From contig NZ_JPGL01000008.1 in the NCBI RefSeq assembly GCF_000732615.1, positions 62,001-126,000 of the forward strand: DNA of 64,000 bases, read 5' to 3'. The notes under the pieces were generated by a model that made no database searches, was not told the DNA's origin, and worked only from the letters and a program-made list of their open reading frames with translations. The position numbers and the translations under genes are program-made. The stretch comes from Burkholderia paludis. GTDB lineage: Bacteria > Pseudomonadota > Gammaproteobacteria > Burkholderiales > Burkholderiaceae. Below are positions 38,151 to 47,879 of this stretch, in pieces. Every line of letters starts with the position of its first letter. Position 1 is the stretch's first letter.

Positions 38151-38909
38151 ATGAGGAGAATCGGAGCATGGATTGGCGCCTTGTCTTTGGGCGTCGCTTG
38201 TGGAAGTACGTTCGCGCAGAGTTCGGGCAGTTGGGTTGTTACACCGGGCGTTGCATGGGTCGATGCGGGGTTGTCTTCGTTCCGGAATTTGAGCAGCACG
38301 TCCGAGGCAGGGACGTTCAGGTCCGAAACGACCGGGCAGATTCACAATCTGCTTATGGCTGAAGTGCTGGTGGATTATTTCCTGACGGACCATGTTTCGG
38401 TGGAAGCCGCGCTCGGGGTTCCGCCCAAGCTCAATATGTATGAGCAGGGGATGGCGATGCCTTTGGGTCCTGCCGGGCCCGGAATCGACCTGGGCAAGCT
38501 TCAACCGCTTGCATCCGCACGCGCATGGAGCCCGACGATTTTCGTCAAGTACAATTTCAGTTCCGGCGCTTCGGCATTTCGTCCGTATCTGGGTATCGGG
38601 GTGAATTATTCCCGGTTTTCAGCCGTCCAGCTCGATCCGGCGTTCGCGGGATCGATGCAGGCATTCGCGGGGCCGGGCGGGACGGTCGATGCATCCCTGA
38701 GCTCGTCGTGGAACGCGGCATTCACCGGGGGCTTTTCATACAGGCTGGCCGATAACTGGTACGCGCTCGCATCGGCCAGCTACATTCCGTTGCGGGCCGA
38801 TGCGGTTGTCACAGCCCACTCCTCGACGGGGCAGCAAACACTGGCGGTCAAGACACGTCTCGTCGGCGATCCGATCCTCGTCTTTGTGGGAATCGGGCAT
38901 CGCTTCTGA
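38151..38909 (+). CDS. OmpW-family outer-membrane protein
   Basis: A 252-residue protein with signal peptide MRRIGAWIGALSLGVACGSTFA and mature start QSSGSWVVTPGVAWVDAG. OmpW features are the paired VDYFLTDHVSVEAALGVPPK, FVKYNFSSGASAFRPYLGIGVNYSRF and the C-terminal VGIGHRF ending in an aromatic residue. The family forms an 8-stranded barrel with a hydrophobic channel for small apolar compounds. It stands alone here, with a promoter region and a hairpin behind it. A role in hydrophobic substrate entry for the neighbouring fatty-acid or sterol genes is conjecture. Confidence 0.9.
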   Translation: MRRIGAWIGALSLGVACGSTFAQSSGSWVVTPGVAWVDAGLSSFRNLSSTSEAGTFRSETTGQIHNLLMAEVLVDYFLTDHVSVEAALGVPPKLNMYEQGMAMPLGPAGPGIDLGKLQPLASARAWSPTIFVKYNFSSGASAFRPYLGIGVNYSRFSAVQLDPAFAGSMQAFAGPGGTVDASLSSSWNAAFTGGFSYRLADNWYALASASYIPLRADAVVTAHSSTGQQTLAVKTRLVGDPILVFVGIGHRF

Positions 38910-38952
38910 TAGCAAGCGAGTTGTCAGCGGGTCGGGCGACGGAGATAACCTT

Positions 38953-38974
38953 TTGCACACCCACGGGTGTGCAA
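38953..38974 (+). terminator. Probable terminator after OmpW
   Basis: A perfect palindrome with 10-base arms (TTGCACACCC / GGGTGTGCAA) and a 2-base centre lies 43 bases after the OmpW stop. A T-rich stretch (GTCTGTTTGTCC) follows. The steric loop would open to about 4 bases. Confidence 0.55.
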
Positions 38975-38989
38975 GTCTGTTTGTCCAGG

Positions 38990-39523
38990 AGACCGTCTCA
39001 TAAAGACTTTTGATTCCGCTGCAAGGTGTTCCAGCAGATCAGGCAGCAGCCAGGTTTGAGGAAGGGTTCATGGATGTCGGCACGTCGCTCGAAACGGATA
39101 CGAAGGCGCCGGAGGTGATGCAACCAGGCACGCGTGCGCCCGACTACCCAGCGAACCTTTCCGAGACCGCTGCGGTTTAGCGAACGAGCGACATAATCGC
39201 GTGGTCATCCGCAACGTCTGACTGTTGACGGACACTGGAAGGCGTTTCCTGAAGGCGGCGTACCCCGGTACTCGAGTAACCCGCGCGTCAACTTCGCAAC
39301 GAGCGCCACCCGATTTGCGGCAAAAGGACGCGGCAGGCTCGTGAGACGGACCTCTGTAATGCGGTGGCCAACCCCGCGGATATCAGTGTGAGCCGCCGTC
39401 GACATTACTGCTACGCCGCCCTCAGGAAATTCAGGACCCTATGGAAAAACTGAAAAGCCATTCGTCGTTGACATGGGAAGTCATATCAGTTAGCAGTAGC
39501 CATGCCTCTTTTTGAAACCGTCT
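38990..39523 (-). mobile_element. Decayed IS5-family (IS427-like) element
   Basis: Imperfect terminal inverted repeats, AGACCGTCTCATAAAG at 38990-39005 and CTTTTTGAAACCGTCT at 39508-39523, match at 13 of 16 positions. On the minus strand between 38998 and about 39200 the translation VRWVVGRTRAWLHH, then RRLRIRFERRADIHEPFLK and ICWNTL, matches the C-terminal end of IS5-type OrfB transposase and ends in TGA. The upstream orfA and catalytic half are not recognisable, so the element is internally deleted: about 530 bases remain where a full copy would be roughly 800-900. Confidence 0.65.
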
Positions 39524-40056
39524 CTTAGCGCACCGATCTGGCGGAGTTCGCCCAAGGTGTCGTATGCGCACCGGGTTTCACGATGCAGCGTTACACGAAG
39601 GCGGCGTTGGTCCTGCGTGTCATAGTCGGCCAGGCGTAGAGCAAGGCAAGGATGTCGATTGGCGTCGTACACGCCCTCGCACGACCGCAGAGCATATGAT
39701 CTGCATGCGATTCGCCGTTTGCGAATCGTTCGCTCTCGACGCCGCGCCGGGGTTTCCCCCTGGAGGACTGTTTGACCGGCGTCAGCTCGGCTGCCGCGGA
39801 CGGCTTCCGGCGAGGAAGAGACGATCAGCCAATCGTCCGGAATGGCCGACGTTCAAGCCAAGGCTGTCGTAACTGCCCATCGAAATCCCGCGAAGCCTGT
39901 TCCGCGCGGCTCAGGAATCGATGCCATTTGCCGTTATCCGTTGGACGGGACTGAGTCTTCAGCCGTCGCCAAAGCTAGCGCCAGAATCGACTGCGGCGCG
40001 CGAAATCAGGCGTTGTGCGTCAGCACCCGATAACGACAAGTATTCTCAGGTAAGTT
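39524..40056. other. Intergenic stretch without a supported gene
   Basis: Short overlapping frames only, none recognisable. The last part should hold the promoter of the chemoreceptor gene. An AGGTAA lies 7 bases before its ATG. Confidence 0.45.
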
Positions 40057-41529
40057 ATGGATCAGGTAAACAGCAAGCGGGCGGCTCAACGCGGTCCCAA
40101 GGACGACCTCGCCCGCATCGCGCGGAACGGCGATCTGGTGATGTATGCGACGTTGCTGGCATCGTTCGTTGCCTGCATTGCATTAGGCGTTGTCTACGAC
40201 GATCTGGCGCTCGGACTGCCGTTTGCGTGCGCGGTCATACTGATCGGCAGCGGGTGTTACTTCATGGGTCGCGGCACCACCTGGGGTTGGGTCGGGTTGG
40301 TGAGCTGCAACGTCGCCGCTGTGACCTTGCACATACAACTCAGCCGTGGGCTGACCGAGTTGCACTTCGGCGTGTTCGTGCTGCTGGGCCTGACGCTGGT
40401 CTATCGCGACTGGCGCCCGATCGTGCTGGGCGCGGCTCTGTTCGCGATTCAGCACATTGCTTTCGATCGTCTGATGGCGCTGCATTTCGGCGTGTATTGC
40501 ACCGCCGAAGCGAATTTCCCCAAGGTTCTGCTGCACGCCGCGTATGTGATTGTGCAAACCTCCATCGAGGTGTATCTCGCGATCGGCCTGCGCTCGTTCT
40601 CGATCGAGGCATCCGAACTGGCAGGCCTGGTGCGTCACGTGAACCGGAGTTCGGCGATATGTCTCGACATGTCGCCAGTCAACGTCAATTCCGCGTCGGC
40701 TCATTCGCTGAAAAGCGCGCTGACCCGCGTACAACAGGCGATGACCGAAGTGAGCCAGGCTGCCGACGCCGTGAAGCAGTCGTCTGCGGAAATCGCCTCT
40801 GGTACGCTCGATCTCAGTCGACGTACCGAAAGTCAGGCGATCAGCCTTCAGAACACTGTGGCATCGATCAAGCAAATCAGCGAAGGGCTGCGCGAGACCG
40901 CGGATACCACCACGCAAGCGGGTACGTTGTCAGGTTCGGCATCGTCTGCGGCCACCAGCGGCGGTGCGGCGATGAATCGGGTGGTCGAGACGATGTCCAG
41001 CATCGACGAGGCGTCGTCCCGCATCAACGACATCACCTCCGTCATCGACTCGATCGCATTTCAGACCAATATTCTTGCGCTCAACGCTGCCGTCGAAGCG
41101 GCGCGAGCCGGCGACGAAGGGCGGGGCTTTGCGGTGGTAGCGGGGGAAGTGCGCTCGCTCGCACAACGATCGGCATCCGCCGCGCGCGAGATCAAGCAGT
41201 TGCTCGCCGAAAGCGCATCGCGTGTGAAGATGGGCAAGGTGCTGGTCGACCAGACGGGCAGCGGCATGACGGACATCATCGACCAGACATCACGCGTAAG
41301 CGAACTGATTGACCACATGATGGACGCGACCGGGCAGCAGTCGGCTGGAATCGGACATGTGACGGAAGCGGTCTCGCAACTCGACGCGACCACGCAGAAA
41401 AATGCAGCGCTCGTCGAGGAAAGTGCGGCAGCCGCCAACAGTCTCGCGGAGCAGGCCGACCGCCTGCATCGGGTCGTGCAGCAGTTCTCTCTGGAAGAGA
41501 AAAACGCGCTGGGGGACGACTCTTTGTAA
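40057..41529 (+). CDS. Methyl-accepting chemotaxis protein with membrane-embedded N-terminus
   Basis: A 490-residue chemoreceptor. Residues 28-190 contain about six hydrophobic segments with very short loops and no periplasmic sensor domain; a HAMP domain is not evident. The C-terminal signalling domain runs from about 235 to 480, with the conserved hairpin tip [44 protein letters not shown]. Methylation-region repeats rich in Gln, Glu and Ala flank it. Such receptors sense membrane-associated or internal signals rather than periplasmic ligands. The C-terminus [13 protein letters not shown] tail lacks the NWETF pentapeptide. Confidence 0.92.
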   Translation: MDQVNSKRAAQRGPKDDLARIARNGDLVMYATLLASFVACIALGVVYDDLALGLPFACAVILIGSGCYFMGRGTTWGWVGLVSCNVAAVTLHIQLSRGLTELHFGVFVLLGLTLVYRDWRPIVLGAALFAIQHIAFDRLMALHFGVYCTAEANFPKVLLHAAYVIVQTSIEVYLAIGLRSFSIEASELAGLVRHVNRSSAICLDMSPVNVNSASAHSLKSALTRVQQAMTEVSQAADAVKQSSAEIASGTLDLSRRTESQAISLQNTVASIKQISEGLRETADTTTQAGTLSGSASSAATSGGAAMNRVVETMSSIDEASSRINDITSVIDSIAFQTNILALNAAVEAARAGDEGRGFAVVAGEVRSLAQRSASAAREIKQLLAESASRVKMGKVLVDQTGSGMTDIIDQTSRVSELIDHMMDATGQQSAGIGHVTEAVSQLDATTQKNAALVEESAAAANSLAEQADRLHRVVQQFSLEEKNALGDDSL

Positions 41530-41704
41530 AGCCGCATACACCGGTTCGCCGGGCGCGTGTCGCATCGGTCGAGTGTGGTTGCCGCGTGAGGCAGCGATCG
41601 CTGACGACCGCGATTCGCGTGCCATACTCACGCGCATCATCATCCCGGCGTTGACCCTGCCTCGATTCCGCGTACAGCACGAAGTTTGATCATTTTTCGT
41701 CTGT

Positions 41705-42120
41705 ATGAAGAAGCGCATGGCAGAGAACGCGGTACCGAGACGGCCGTACACGCAGGAATTCAAGGTCGAGGCGGTGCGGCTGACCGAGAGCGGCGGTCAG
41801 CATGAGGCCGCTCGCAGGCCGGGCGTGCCGGTGGCGACGCTGGGGAACTGCGGGATCGGCGCCCGCTGCGCCGAGTTCGCATGACGGTCTCGATGAGCCG
41901 GCGCACCAACGCGTGGGACAACGCACCGATGCAGCGCTTCTCTTAAACCCTGAAGGTCGAGCGCATTTGCCAAACGCGCTACGAGACTCGCACGCTGGCG
42001 CGCCTGGACATCGTCGACTGGATCGAGGGCTATGACAATCGACAGCGCATGCACGCGTCGATCGGCTACTGCACGCCCGTGAAATACGAAACCCTGCGGC
42101 GCTGCTGCATGACACGCCGT
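41705..42120 (+). mobile_element. IS3-family remnant: orfA start fused to orfB end
   Basis: From 41705 the frame reads like an OrfA N-terminus (RRPYTQEFKVEAVRLTESGG) for about 50 residues and then stops at 41882. A second frame from 41881 gives MSRRTNAWDNAPMQRFS, an in-frame TAA at 41944, then TLKVERICQTRYETRTLARL and the tail GYDNRQRMHASIGYCTPVKYE. These are the last segments of an IS3 OrfB, including the area of the final catalytic Glu. The middle of the element, with the rest of orfA and most of the DDE domain, is deleted. It is not functional. Confidence 0.75.
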
Positions 42121-42224
42121 ACGTGAAAACCAGGCAGGGTCGCGATTGTCCGGCCACGATTGGCGTTCAAGCGAACGCCATCCGCAACATCCACGAATTT
42201 CGAGTCCCGCATCCGCCGGGATCG

Positions 42225-43973
42225 CTACGGCATCAACCGATCCAGCAGCGGCGACCGGAAGATCCGGTTCGGGTCGTAGCGTTCGAGGGTCGCGCGCGCC
42301 GTATCCCACGTGCTCGACGCCGGCTGTCCTTCACGATGCAGGTTCGGAATCGTGCTGGTGAGCATCGTGTCGTCTTGCCACGCAGCCGTAGCGGTGTAGG
42401 CCCAACCCTTCGACCATTCGGGGCGAAGCGTCGCATACGAACCGGTGTAGTTCGAGAGCATCCATTGTTCGATCTCGCGATAGAAGCGATCGGCGGACGG
42501 CGTGCCCGGTAACGTCAGAATATCGAACCACACGGCGACGTCCCAATCCGGCCGGTCGGGGCGCGGCTTGAGTGCGGACAGGATGGGCACGGCCGCGCCG
42601 GCGCCGACATCGGCCGGCTTGTCGAGACCGGTGATGCGGATTTCGACGGGACCGTTCATCGGATACTCGCCGCGCGCCTTGTACGTGTCGACGCGGTTCT
42701 GATAGAACTGCACGAATTCGCTGATCACGCGCTGCACGTCGGCGCGCCGCGCCAGTACCGCGTAGCCGTTCGCGGTGACGCGCAGCGTCGTCGGTCGGAT
42801 GTACTGCAGCACGGTGCGCGACCAGCCCCAGATATCCCCGCTGAGCGTGAGCGCGAGACCGGCGGCCGTGATGGCCAGTTGCGTCTGGCCGAACAGCGGC
42901 GTCAATGCGCCTTCGCCGCCGATCACGATCCGTTTGACGAGGTCCGAGATGGACTGCGGAATCGAATCGGAGAACGGATAGTTGTACGGCTGCGTGACGG
43001 CGCGCGACAGGAACGGTTTGCTGGGCGTCGGCGTCCAGACCTTGAGCCACGGGCTGGACGTGAACGGGAACCAGATGGCTTCCACCCGGCCCGCACGATC
43101 GAGAAACGACGCGATCGTACGGCCCGACGTGCCGGCCGGCGCAAACAGTTCGGATGCCGGAATGTCAACGTAGCTCTGGCAGCGTAGCCGCTGGTTCGGG
43201 CCCGCCGTCAGCGTGACTTCGACGACGAACGCCCGCCCGATGTGCGTGAGGAACGCGCCGATCTCGGGATCGCCGCGCTCGAACCGGCGCAGCACGTATT
43301 GCTGCCGGGCCGGATCGTACACGACCGCGGTGAGCGCGACCACGAGGTTGCTCAGCGAGCCGTAGGTGTGGCCCGGTTGCAAGGTTTCACCGGCCGCCGG
43401 CACGGCAGTGCCGTGTGCATCGATTGCGAGCGCACCGCCGAGCGTGATGTCGCCCGGCGCAGGCGCGGCAATCACGCCGAGGCCATACTGCTCGAGCGTC
43501 GCGAGCAACGACTCCAGCGAGATGCCCGTCTGGGCGGTGACGCGCGCGGGACTTGCCGACGTGTCGACGGAGACGGCCGTCAGCGACTTCGTCGTATCGA
43601 GCAGCACCAGGTTCGCGGCACCGGCGCCCGGATCCAGCGTCAGCGGCGACCAGTTGTGCATGTACCCGCGCGGGCGGATCCGGTAGCCGTTCGCGCGCGC
43701 CCAGTTGACCGCCGCGACGACGTCGTCGGCAGAGCGCGGCGCGGCCGTCCATACGTCCTGCACCGCGATTTCGCCGCTCCAGTTCTGGAACGCCTGCTTG
43801 TAAAGCGGGATATCGGCCGGGAAGCCGGGCGGCGTCGCGTCAGCCGTCCGCGCGTTGGCCGAAATCTGGTAGAGCGGCGTCCAGCCGGTGACGACGCCTG
43901 CAGCCGCGAGCTTCGCCATATCGGCGAGGAAAGCGCGGCGCGACGCAGGTTCGTCCTGGAAGTCTTGACTCAT
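42225..43973 (-). CDS. choS-like: Cholesterol oxidase, type II (VAO fold, covalent FAD), Tat-exported
   Basis: A 582-residue flavoenzyme. The start MSQDFQDEPASRRAFL is chosen over 70 in-frame upstream codons because it opens a twin-arginine signal (SRRAFLADMAKLAAAGVVTG). The mature part matches the Brevibacterium type II enzyme along its length: QNWSGEIAVQDVW, the FAD-linking His in RPRGYMHNWSPLTL, PAPGDITLGGALAIDAHG, GHTYGSLSNLVVALTAVVYD, CQSYVDIPASELFAP and the end DPNRIFRSPLLDRLMP. It oxidises and isomerises 3-beta-hydroxysterols to 4-en-3-ones using oxygen and releases peroxide. It is likely secreted or periplasmic and stands as a single gene between an IS remnant and the NRPS locus. Confidence 0.92.
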   Translation of the reverse strand: MSQDFQDEPASRRAFLADMAKLAAAGVVTGWTPLYQISANARTADATPPGFPADIPLYKQAFQNWSGEIAVQDVWTAAPRSADDVVAAVNWARANGYRIRPRGYMHNWSPLTLDPGAGAANLVLLDTTKSLTAVSVDTSASPARVTAQTGISLESLLATLEQYGLGVIAAPAPGDITLGGALAIDAHGTAVPAAGETLQPGHTYGSLSNLVVALTAVVYDPARQQYVLRRFERGDPEIGAFLTHIGRAFVVEVTLTAGPNQRLRCQSYVDIPASELFAPAGTSGRTIASFLDRAGRVEAIWFPFTSSPWLKVWTPTPSKPFLSRAVTQPYNYPFSDSIPQSISDLVKRIVIGGEGALTPLFGQTQLAITAAGLALTLSGDIWGWSRTVLQYIRPTTLRVTANGYAVLARRADVQRVISEFVQFYQNRVDTYKARGEYPMNGPVEIRITGLDKPADVGAGAAVPILSALKPRPDRPDWDVAVWFDILTLPGTPSADRFYREIEQWMLSNYTGSYATLRPEWSKGWAYTATAAWQDDTMLTSTIPNLHREGQPASSTWDTARATLERYDPNRIFRSPLLDRLMP

Positions 43974-44885
43974 GGTGTGCTCCGTTTCTTCGGAATGGTT
44001 TTGACGATCGGAAAGACGACAGATAACGCGTTGATACCGGGATGCGGCAATTCGAACAGCGGAGATGCGAGGTAAAGCGTTGGCCGGTCCGGATTGAAAA
44101 GACGACCGGTTCGGCGATTCGCGGAAGCGCATCATCGCGGACCTCTGGAAGGAAATCCAAAAGCCGTCCGGTTTTTTCTTCAACTGGCGCCGGCCTGTCC
44201 TGCCGGCAGGCGAATAGGGGAATTCGACTGAATGTCGCGTGCCGAAGCGCTGGCTGCGACGATCAATAAAGGACTATTACGCGTGAATATCTATTCTGAC
44301 GTTTCGAATTTCTGAATAAAGTCACTCACAATTCATGGCAGATTGATGATTTGCCCCTTACATCGCCGAAATGGTATCAATCTGTTCAATGTGTGACAAG
44401 CGGTGCGCAATGCCAAAATCGCGATGGAGAACGAATAATCATGGATGAAATCTACCTCAATTTCCCTGGAACGACGTTTCTCAAACGGAAGGAGACGCAA
44501 AAGCAGACACAAGAACTCCCGGGCGCAATGCACGGCCGGATTGTTGCGAAATATCGTGGAAAATAATGGCAAATCGGTTCGTTGCAAAATGATGTGTGAA
44601 TCAATTTCAGTTTTTATGAACGGGGCGCCTGAAGAAAATATCCAATTGTCAGCAAATGTCTTAAATCGTGGCTATCATACGCAGCTACGACATTCGTGCA
44701 TCAAATCAATGAAGGGAATCGTTTCGATTTTTTTGTCGCGTTTTCTTCGGTAAACACGCGAGGAGCACGCTTTGATTCCGCGACGCTCAATGAACGAAAT
44801 AAATGTTTCAGCTGATGGCAGGGTTCGCCGGCAATCGTCAACCCCTGCGCCGCCGTCATCAAGCACGCACGACAAGGAGAGTCAG
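43974..44885. other. Long AT-richer intergenic region before the LuxR gene
   Basis: About 900 bases separate the divergent cholesterol oxidase and LuxR-type genes. The stretch 44270-44760 is clearly less GC-rich than the rest of the window. A 41-codon frame at 44441-44566 (MDEIYLNFPGTTFLKRK...) begins 10-15 bases after GGAG but resembles nothing known. The region probably contains promoters for both flanking genes. I cannot support a gene in it. Confidence 0.5.
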
Positions 44886-45716
44886 ATGGTCGCGATCTTC
44901 GCGAAGCTCGGGAAGGTGATTTCGAGCGCCGGCAGTGAGCGGTTCGCATCCGACATGCATGCATTGCTGGTCGGATCGATTCCGGTCGCAACCACCAGGA
45001 TGACGGAATGGACGCTCGACGAGCCGGCGGGCGAAGTGGTCCATGTGGAATCGCTCGGTGCGTTCGGCGCGACGCGCGACGACGGACGCGGCGGCGCACT
45101 GGACGTGCACGGCGAGCGGGAACCGGCGACGCATCCGCTGCGGAACCGGATCGTGGCCGCTTGCGACCGCCAGCTCATTCACGTCGATCCGATGCGGCGC
45201 GGCAACGGCGGCGAGGTCGCGCCGCCGCGTGGGGCGGGCATCGGATTCCAGTGCCACCTCGTGTCGCGCAAGGCGAATCGCCGCTACGTGATCTCGTTGC
45301 ATCGCGCGGCGTCGCATGGCGACTTTTCGTTGCAGGAGATGTCGTTCCTGAGGAATTTCGCCGATACGCTGCTGCCGCTCGTCGAGTGGCACGCATCGAC
45401 GCGGCAGCAGGGCGTGCGCGAAGGCGGGACGCCGCGCGGTGCGGTGGCGGTCGCGTCCGGTGTCGAGGCGCTGCGCCACGAATTCGAATCGCGGCTTGCG
45501 CGCGCCTCGGTCGTGCTGTCGGCGCGCGAAAGCGAAGTGTGTCTCGGCCTGCTCGCGGGCAAGATGCTGCGCGAAATGGCCGGCGAGCTCGGCGTCAAGG
45601 AGACCACGGTCGAGACGTACATCAAGCGTGCCGCGGTGAAGCTCGGCATCAGCGGCCGGCACGGGCTCACGAAATGGATGATCGACAATGGCGCGCCGTG
45701 CACGGCGGCGGCATGA
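44886..45716 (+). CDS. LuxR-type transcriptional regulator, probable regulator of the NRPS locus
   Basis: A 276-residue protein starting at an ATG 5 bases after AAGGAGA; the longer in-frame start at 44772 lacks a good site. The N-terminal 205 residues have no clear acyl-homoserine-lactone motif and may be a GAF-like sensor. The C-terminal GerE helix-turn-helix reads VLSARESEVCLGLLAGKMLREMAGELGVKETTVETYIKRAAVKLG. It faces the minus-strand NRPS/export operon and lies at its distal end. LuxR proteins of this solo type govern lipopeptide clusters in Pseudomonas and Burkholderia; the same role is inferred here from location. Confidence 0.85.
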   Translation: MVAIFAKLGKVISSAGSERFASDMHALLVGSIPVATTRMTEWTLDEPAGEVVHVESLGAFGATRDDGRGGALDVHGEREPATHPLRNRIVAACDRQLIHVDPMRRGNGGEVAPPRGAGIGFQCHLVSRKANRRYVISLHRAASHGDFSLQEMSFLRNFADTLLPLVEWHASTRQQGVREGGTPRGAVAVASGVEALRHEFESRLARASVVLSARESEVCLGLLAGKMLREMAGELGVKETTVETYIKRAAVKLGISGRHGLTKWMIDNGAPCTAAA

Positions 45717-45870
45717 CGCCGCTTCCGTTCGCGAATCGGATCGCGGTCCCGGCTTCGGCTGCTTCATCGACCATCCGTTCAACTCTGTCGGAAGACGCCT
45801 GACGAGGCGCCGAAGCTGCGCTCGCGCGCGACGCGCGCCGACATGATCCGAACATCGTGCCGCTCATCCA

Positions 45871-45894
45871 TTTGTCAGGGATATCCGGGACAAA
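45871..45894. repeat. 24-base inverted repeat between convergent genes
   Basis: Outer arms TTTGTC and GACAAA and an inner GGATATCC-like core give 10 of 12 symmetric pairs. It lies in the 422-base gap where the LuxR gene and the minus-strand exporter gene converge. A bidirectional terminator or a protein-binding dyad are both possible. Nothing else in 45717-46138 is supported. Confidence 0.45.
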
Positions 45895-46138
45895 CCGACG
45901 AAGCACCGGCCATCGGATCCGGTGCGGCGCGCGGCGCAGCGGATCCGATCGACGCATCCGGCTCTTGACGCGGTCGCCGGCCCGGGCGATCCGCCGTTCG
46001 TTGAAAACGGGATCGCCGCGTGGCGAGGCGGTGTCGTCCGGCCGCCCGCTCGTTGCACGGAGGGTTCGACATACGCACGCGCGGCCACCGCATCGCATCG
46101 TCGCTCCGCCGATGACACCCGGCGGCCCGGGTCGCCGG

Positions 46139-47842
46139 TCATCCTGCCATGTCGGCGCTGACGGGACACCTGGCCGAATCCGAGTAGATGCGACCGCTAT
46201 CCAGGCGAATGACCCGGCCGGCCAGCCTGAAATACTGATCGTCATGGGTCACGATGATCACGCATTTCCCCCGCGATTGCAGATCGGGCACCAGCACCTC
46301 GTAGAAGAATTTCTTGAAAACCGGATCCTGGTCGGCCGCCCATTCGTCCAGGATATAGATCGGGCGATCCTCGATGTAGGCGCAGAGCAGCGCCAGTCTC
46401 TTGCGCTGCCCCGTCGACAAGGCCGTGGTCGTCGAGTACGTCTTGTCGTGAATTTCGATCTTGCCGGCCAGCTTGAGGGTTTCGAGGTATTCCTGCGCAC
46501 GCTCGCTGCTCGTGCTTTCATGGTCCGGCCCGATGATGCGGTTGAACAGATGGAAATCGGTAAATACGGTGGAAAACAGATTCCGGTACGGCTCCCGCGC
46601 ATCGTCGTCGATGACCTTTCCATCCAGGGCAATATGGCCTTCGGTTGGCGCATAGAGGCCGCTGAGCACCTTCGCCAGCGTGCTTTTGCCGCTGCCGTTG
46701 CCACCGATCACATAGACCAGCTCTCCGGCGTGAATCGTCAGGTTGACGGGACCCAGGACGAAGTCGGCCGACGACGCGTTGTCACGGTAGGTCATCTTGA
46801 CGTCGCGCAACTCGATACGCCGCCATGACCTGATCGGCGTGGATTCCCCCATGCCGGGCGCGTGCGGCTGGCCGGATGAATCCGGCGTGTCGTCGATCAG
46901 GAAACCGAATTCCGCGAGTCGGGCGAGGGCGGTCTTGCCCTCGGCCACGATCGGCAGGATGTTGATCAGCATGGTCAGCGGCCCCATCATGTAGAGCACG
47001 GCCAGGATGCTCGCCGTGAGTACGGCGGGATCCACGACGCCGAGAGACGGCACGCCGAACAGCAGGAATCCGAGCAGGACCGCCACGGTGACCTGGCCGA
47101 CGCTGTCGCCGGTCATGAACCAGAAGCGTTCGATGAAGTTGTAGCCCGCCACGCGCCGTGACGAGACTTCGATCGCCGCCTTGGTGAACCAGCGTCGTCT
47201 GGCCCGGTTGAGCTTGAGTTCCTTGATGCCGAACACGAGGCTGTGCGTGTATTCGTTGAACTGGACGAACTCGTCGCGCACGCGTTCCGTGAAATTGGCC
47301 GCCTTTCGATAGAACAGCAGGTAGAGCACCAGGCCGACGATCGTCAGCGTGAGCGTCGACGCGAAAACGATCCACGACAGATAGGCGAGATAGGCGACGC
47401 TGCACACCAGGACGACGGATTGAACCAGGATCGTCGGTATGGTGAGCAGGGTCTGGCTCAGTTGCGGAATGTCTTGCGTCAGCATCGTCAGCACATGCGG
47501 CGCGCCGCGCCTGTCGATCTCTTCCAGCGGCGTCGCCAGGATGCGCTTGCACAGGTTGACGCGCAATCGCGTCATGATCTTCATGCACGCGTAGGACGGC
47601 ATCGCGGCAGCGCCGCTCCGGCAGATCACCGCGACGACGTTCACCACGATGAAGATCGTCAACAGCATCGGTCGATCGTCCTGGTCGTGAAGCACCCGGC
47701 TGATCAGGCCGACGCCCGCGATCGACGCCACGCCGCTGATGAGGCCCGTCAGGACCGTGCCCAGGGTCAACCAGGGATGACTGCGCCACATCAGGGTGAC
47801 GGCTGAGTGCCACGGCGGCGATTTGCTTTGCGCGGAGTCCAT
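46139..47842 (-). CDS. Cyclic-peptide-type ABC exporter (SyrD/PvdE-like)
   Basis: A 567-residue half-transporter. About six transmembrane helices lie within residues 15-300, then an ATPase domain from about 350 with Walker A VIGGNGSGKSTLAKVLSG. The family-specific signature ALSTGQRKRLALLCAY replaces the usual LSGGQ, and Walker B is IYILDEWAADQDPVFKKFF. These variants are hallmarks of the SyrD/PvdE cyclic-peptide exporter family, which moves NRPS products across the inner membrane. It is the last gene of the NRPS operon, 37 bases after the small GluRS-like gene. Confidence 0.92.
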   Translation of the reverse strand: MDSAQSKSPPWHSAVTLMWRSHPWLTLGTVLTGLISGVASIAGVGLISRVLHDQDDRPMLLTIFIVVNVVAVICRSGAAAMPSYACMKIMTRLRVNLCKRILATPLEEIDRRGAPHVLTMLTQDIPQLSQTLLTIPTILVQSVVLVCSVAYLAYLSWIVFASTLTLTIVGLVLYLLFYRKAANFTERVRDEFVQFNEYTHSLVFGIKELKLNRARRRWFTKAAIEVSSRRVAGYNFIERFWFMTGDSVGQVTVAVLLGFLLFGVPSLGVVDPAVLTASILAVLYMMGPLTMLINILPIVAEGKTALARLAEFGFLIDDTPDSSGQPHAPGMGESTPIRSWRRIELRDVKMTYRDNASSADFVLGPVNLTIHAGELVYVIGGNGSGKSTLAKVLSGLYAPTEGHIALDGKVIDDDAREPYRNLFSTVFTDFHLFNRIIGPDHESTSSERAQEYLETLKLAGKIEIHDKTYSTTTALSTGQRKRLALLCAYIEDRPIYILDEWAADQDPVFKKFFYEVLVPDLQSRGKCVIIVTHDDQYFRLAGRVIRLDSGRIYSDSARCPVSADMAG

Positions 47843-47879
47843 GAGTCGCTATTCGGAAAGGCGTGAAAACGGGAAGGGC

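Noticed and set aside
39490-39672. A 60-codon minus-strand frame beside the IS5 remnant
   Set aside because: It crosses the proposed IS end and has no recognisable transposase motif.
44441-44566. A 41-codon frame with a possible ribosome-binding site
   Set aside because: The GGAG is 10-15 bases from the ATG and the peptide resembles nothing, so it is mentioned with the intergenic region but not called as a gene.
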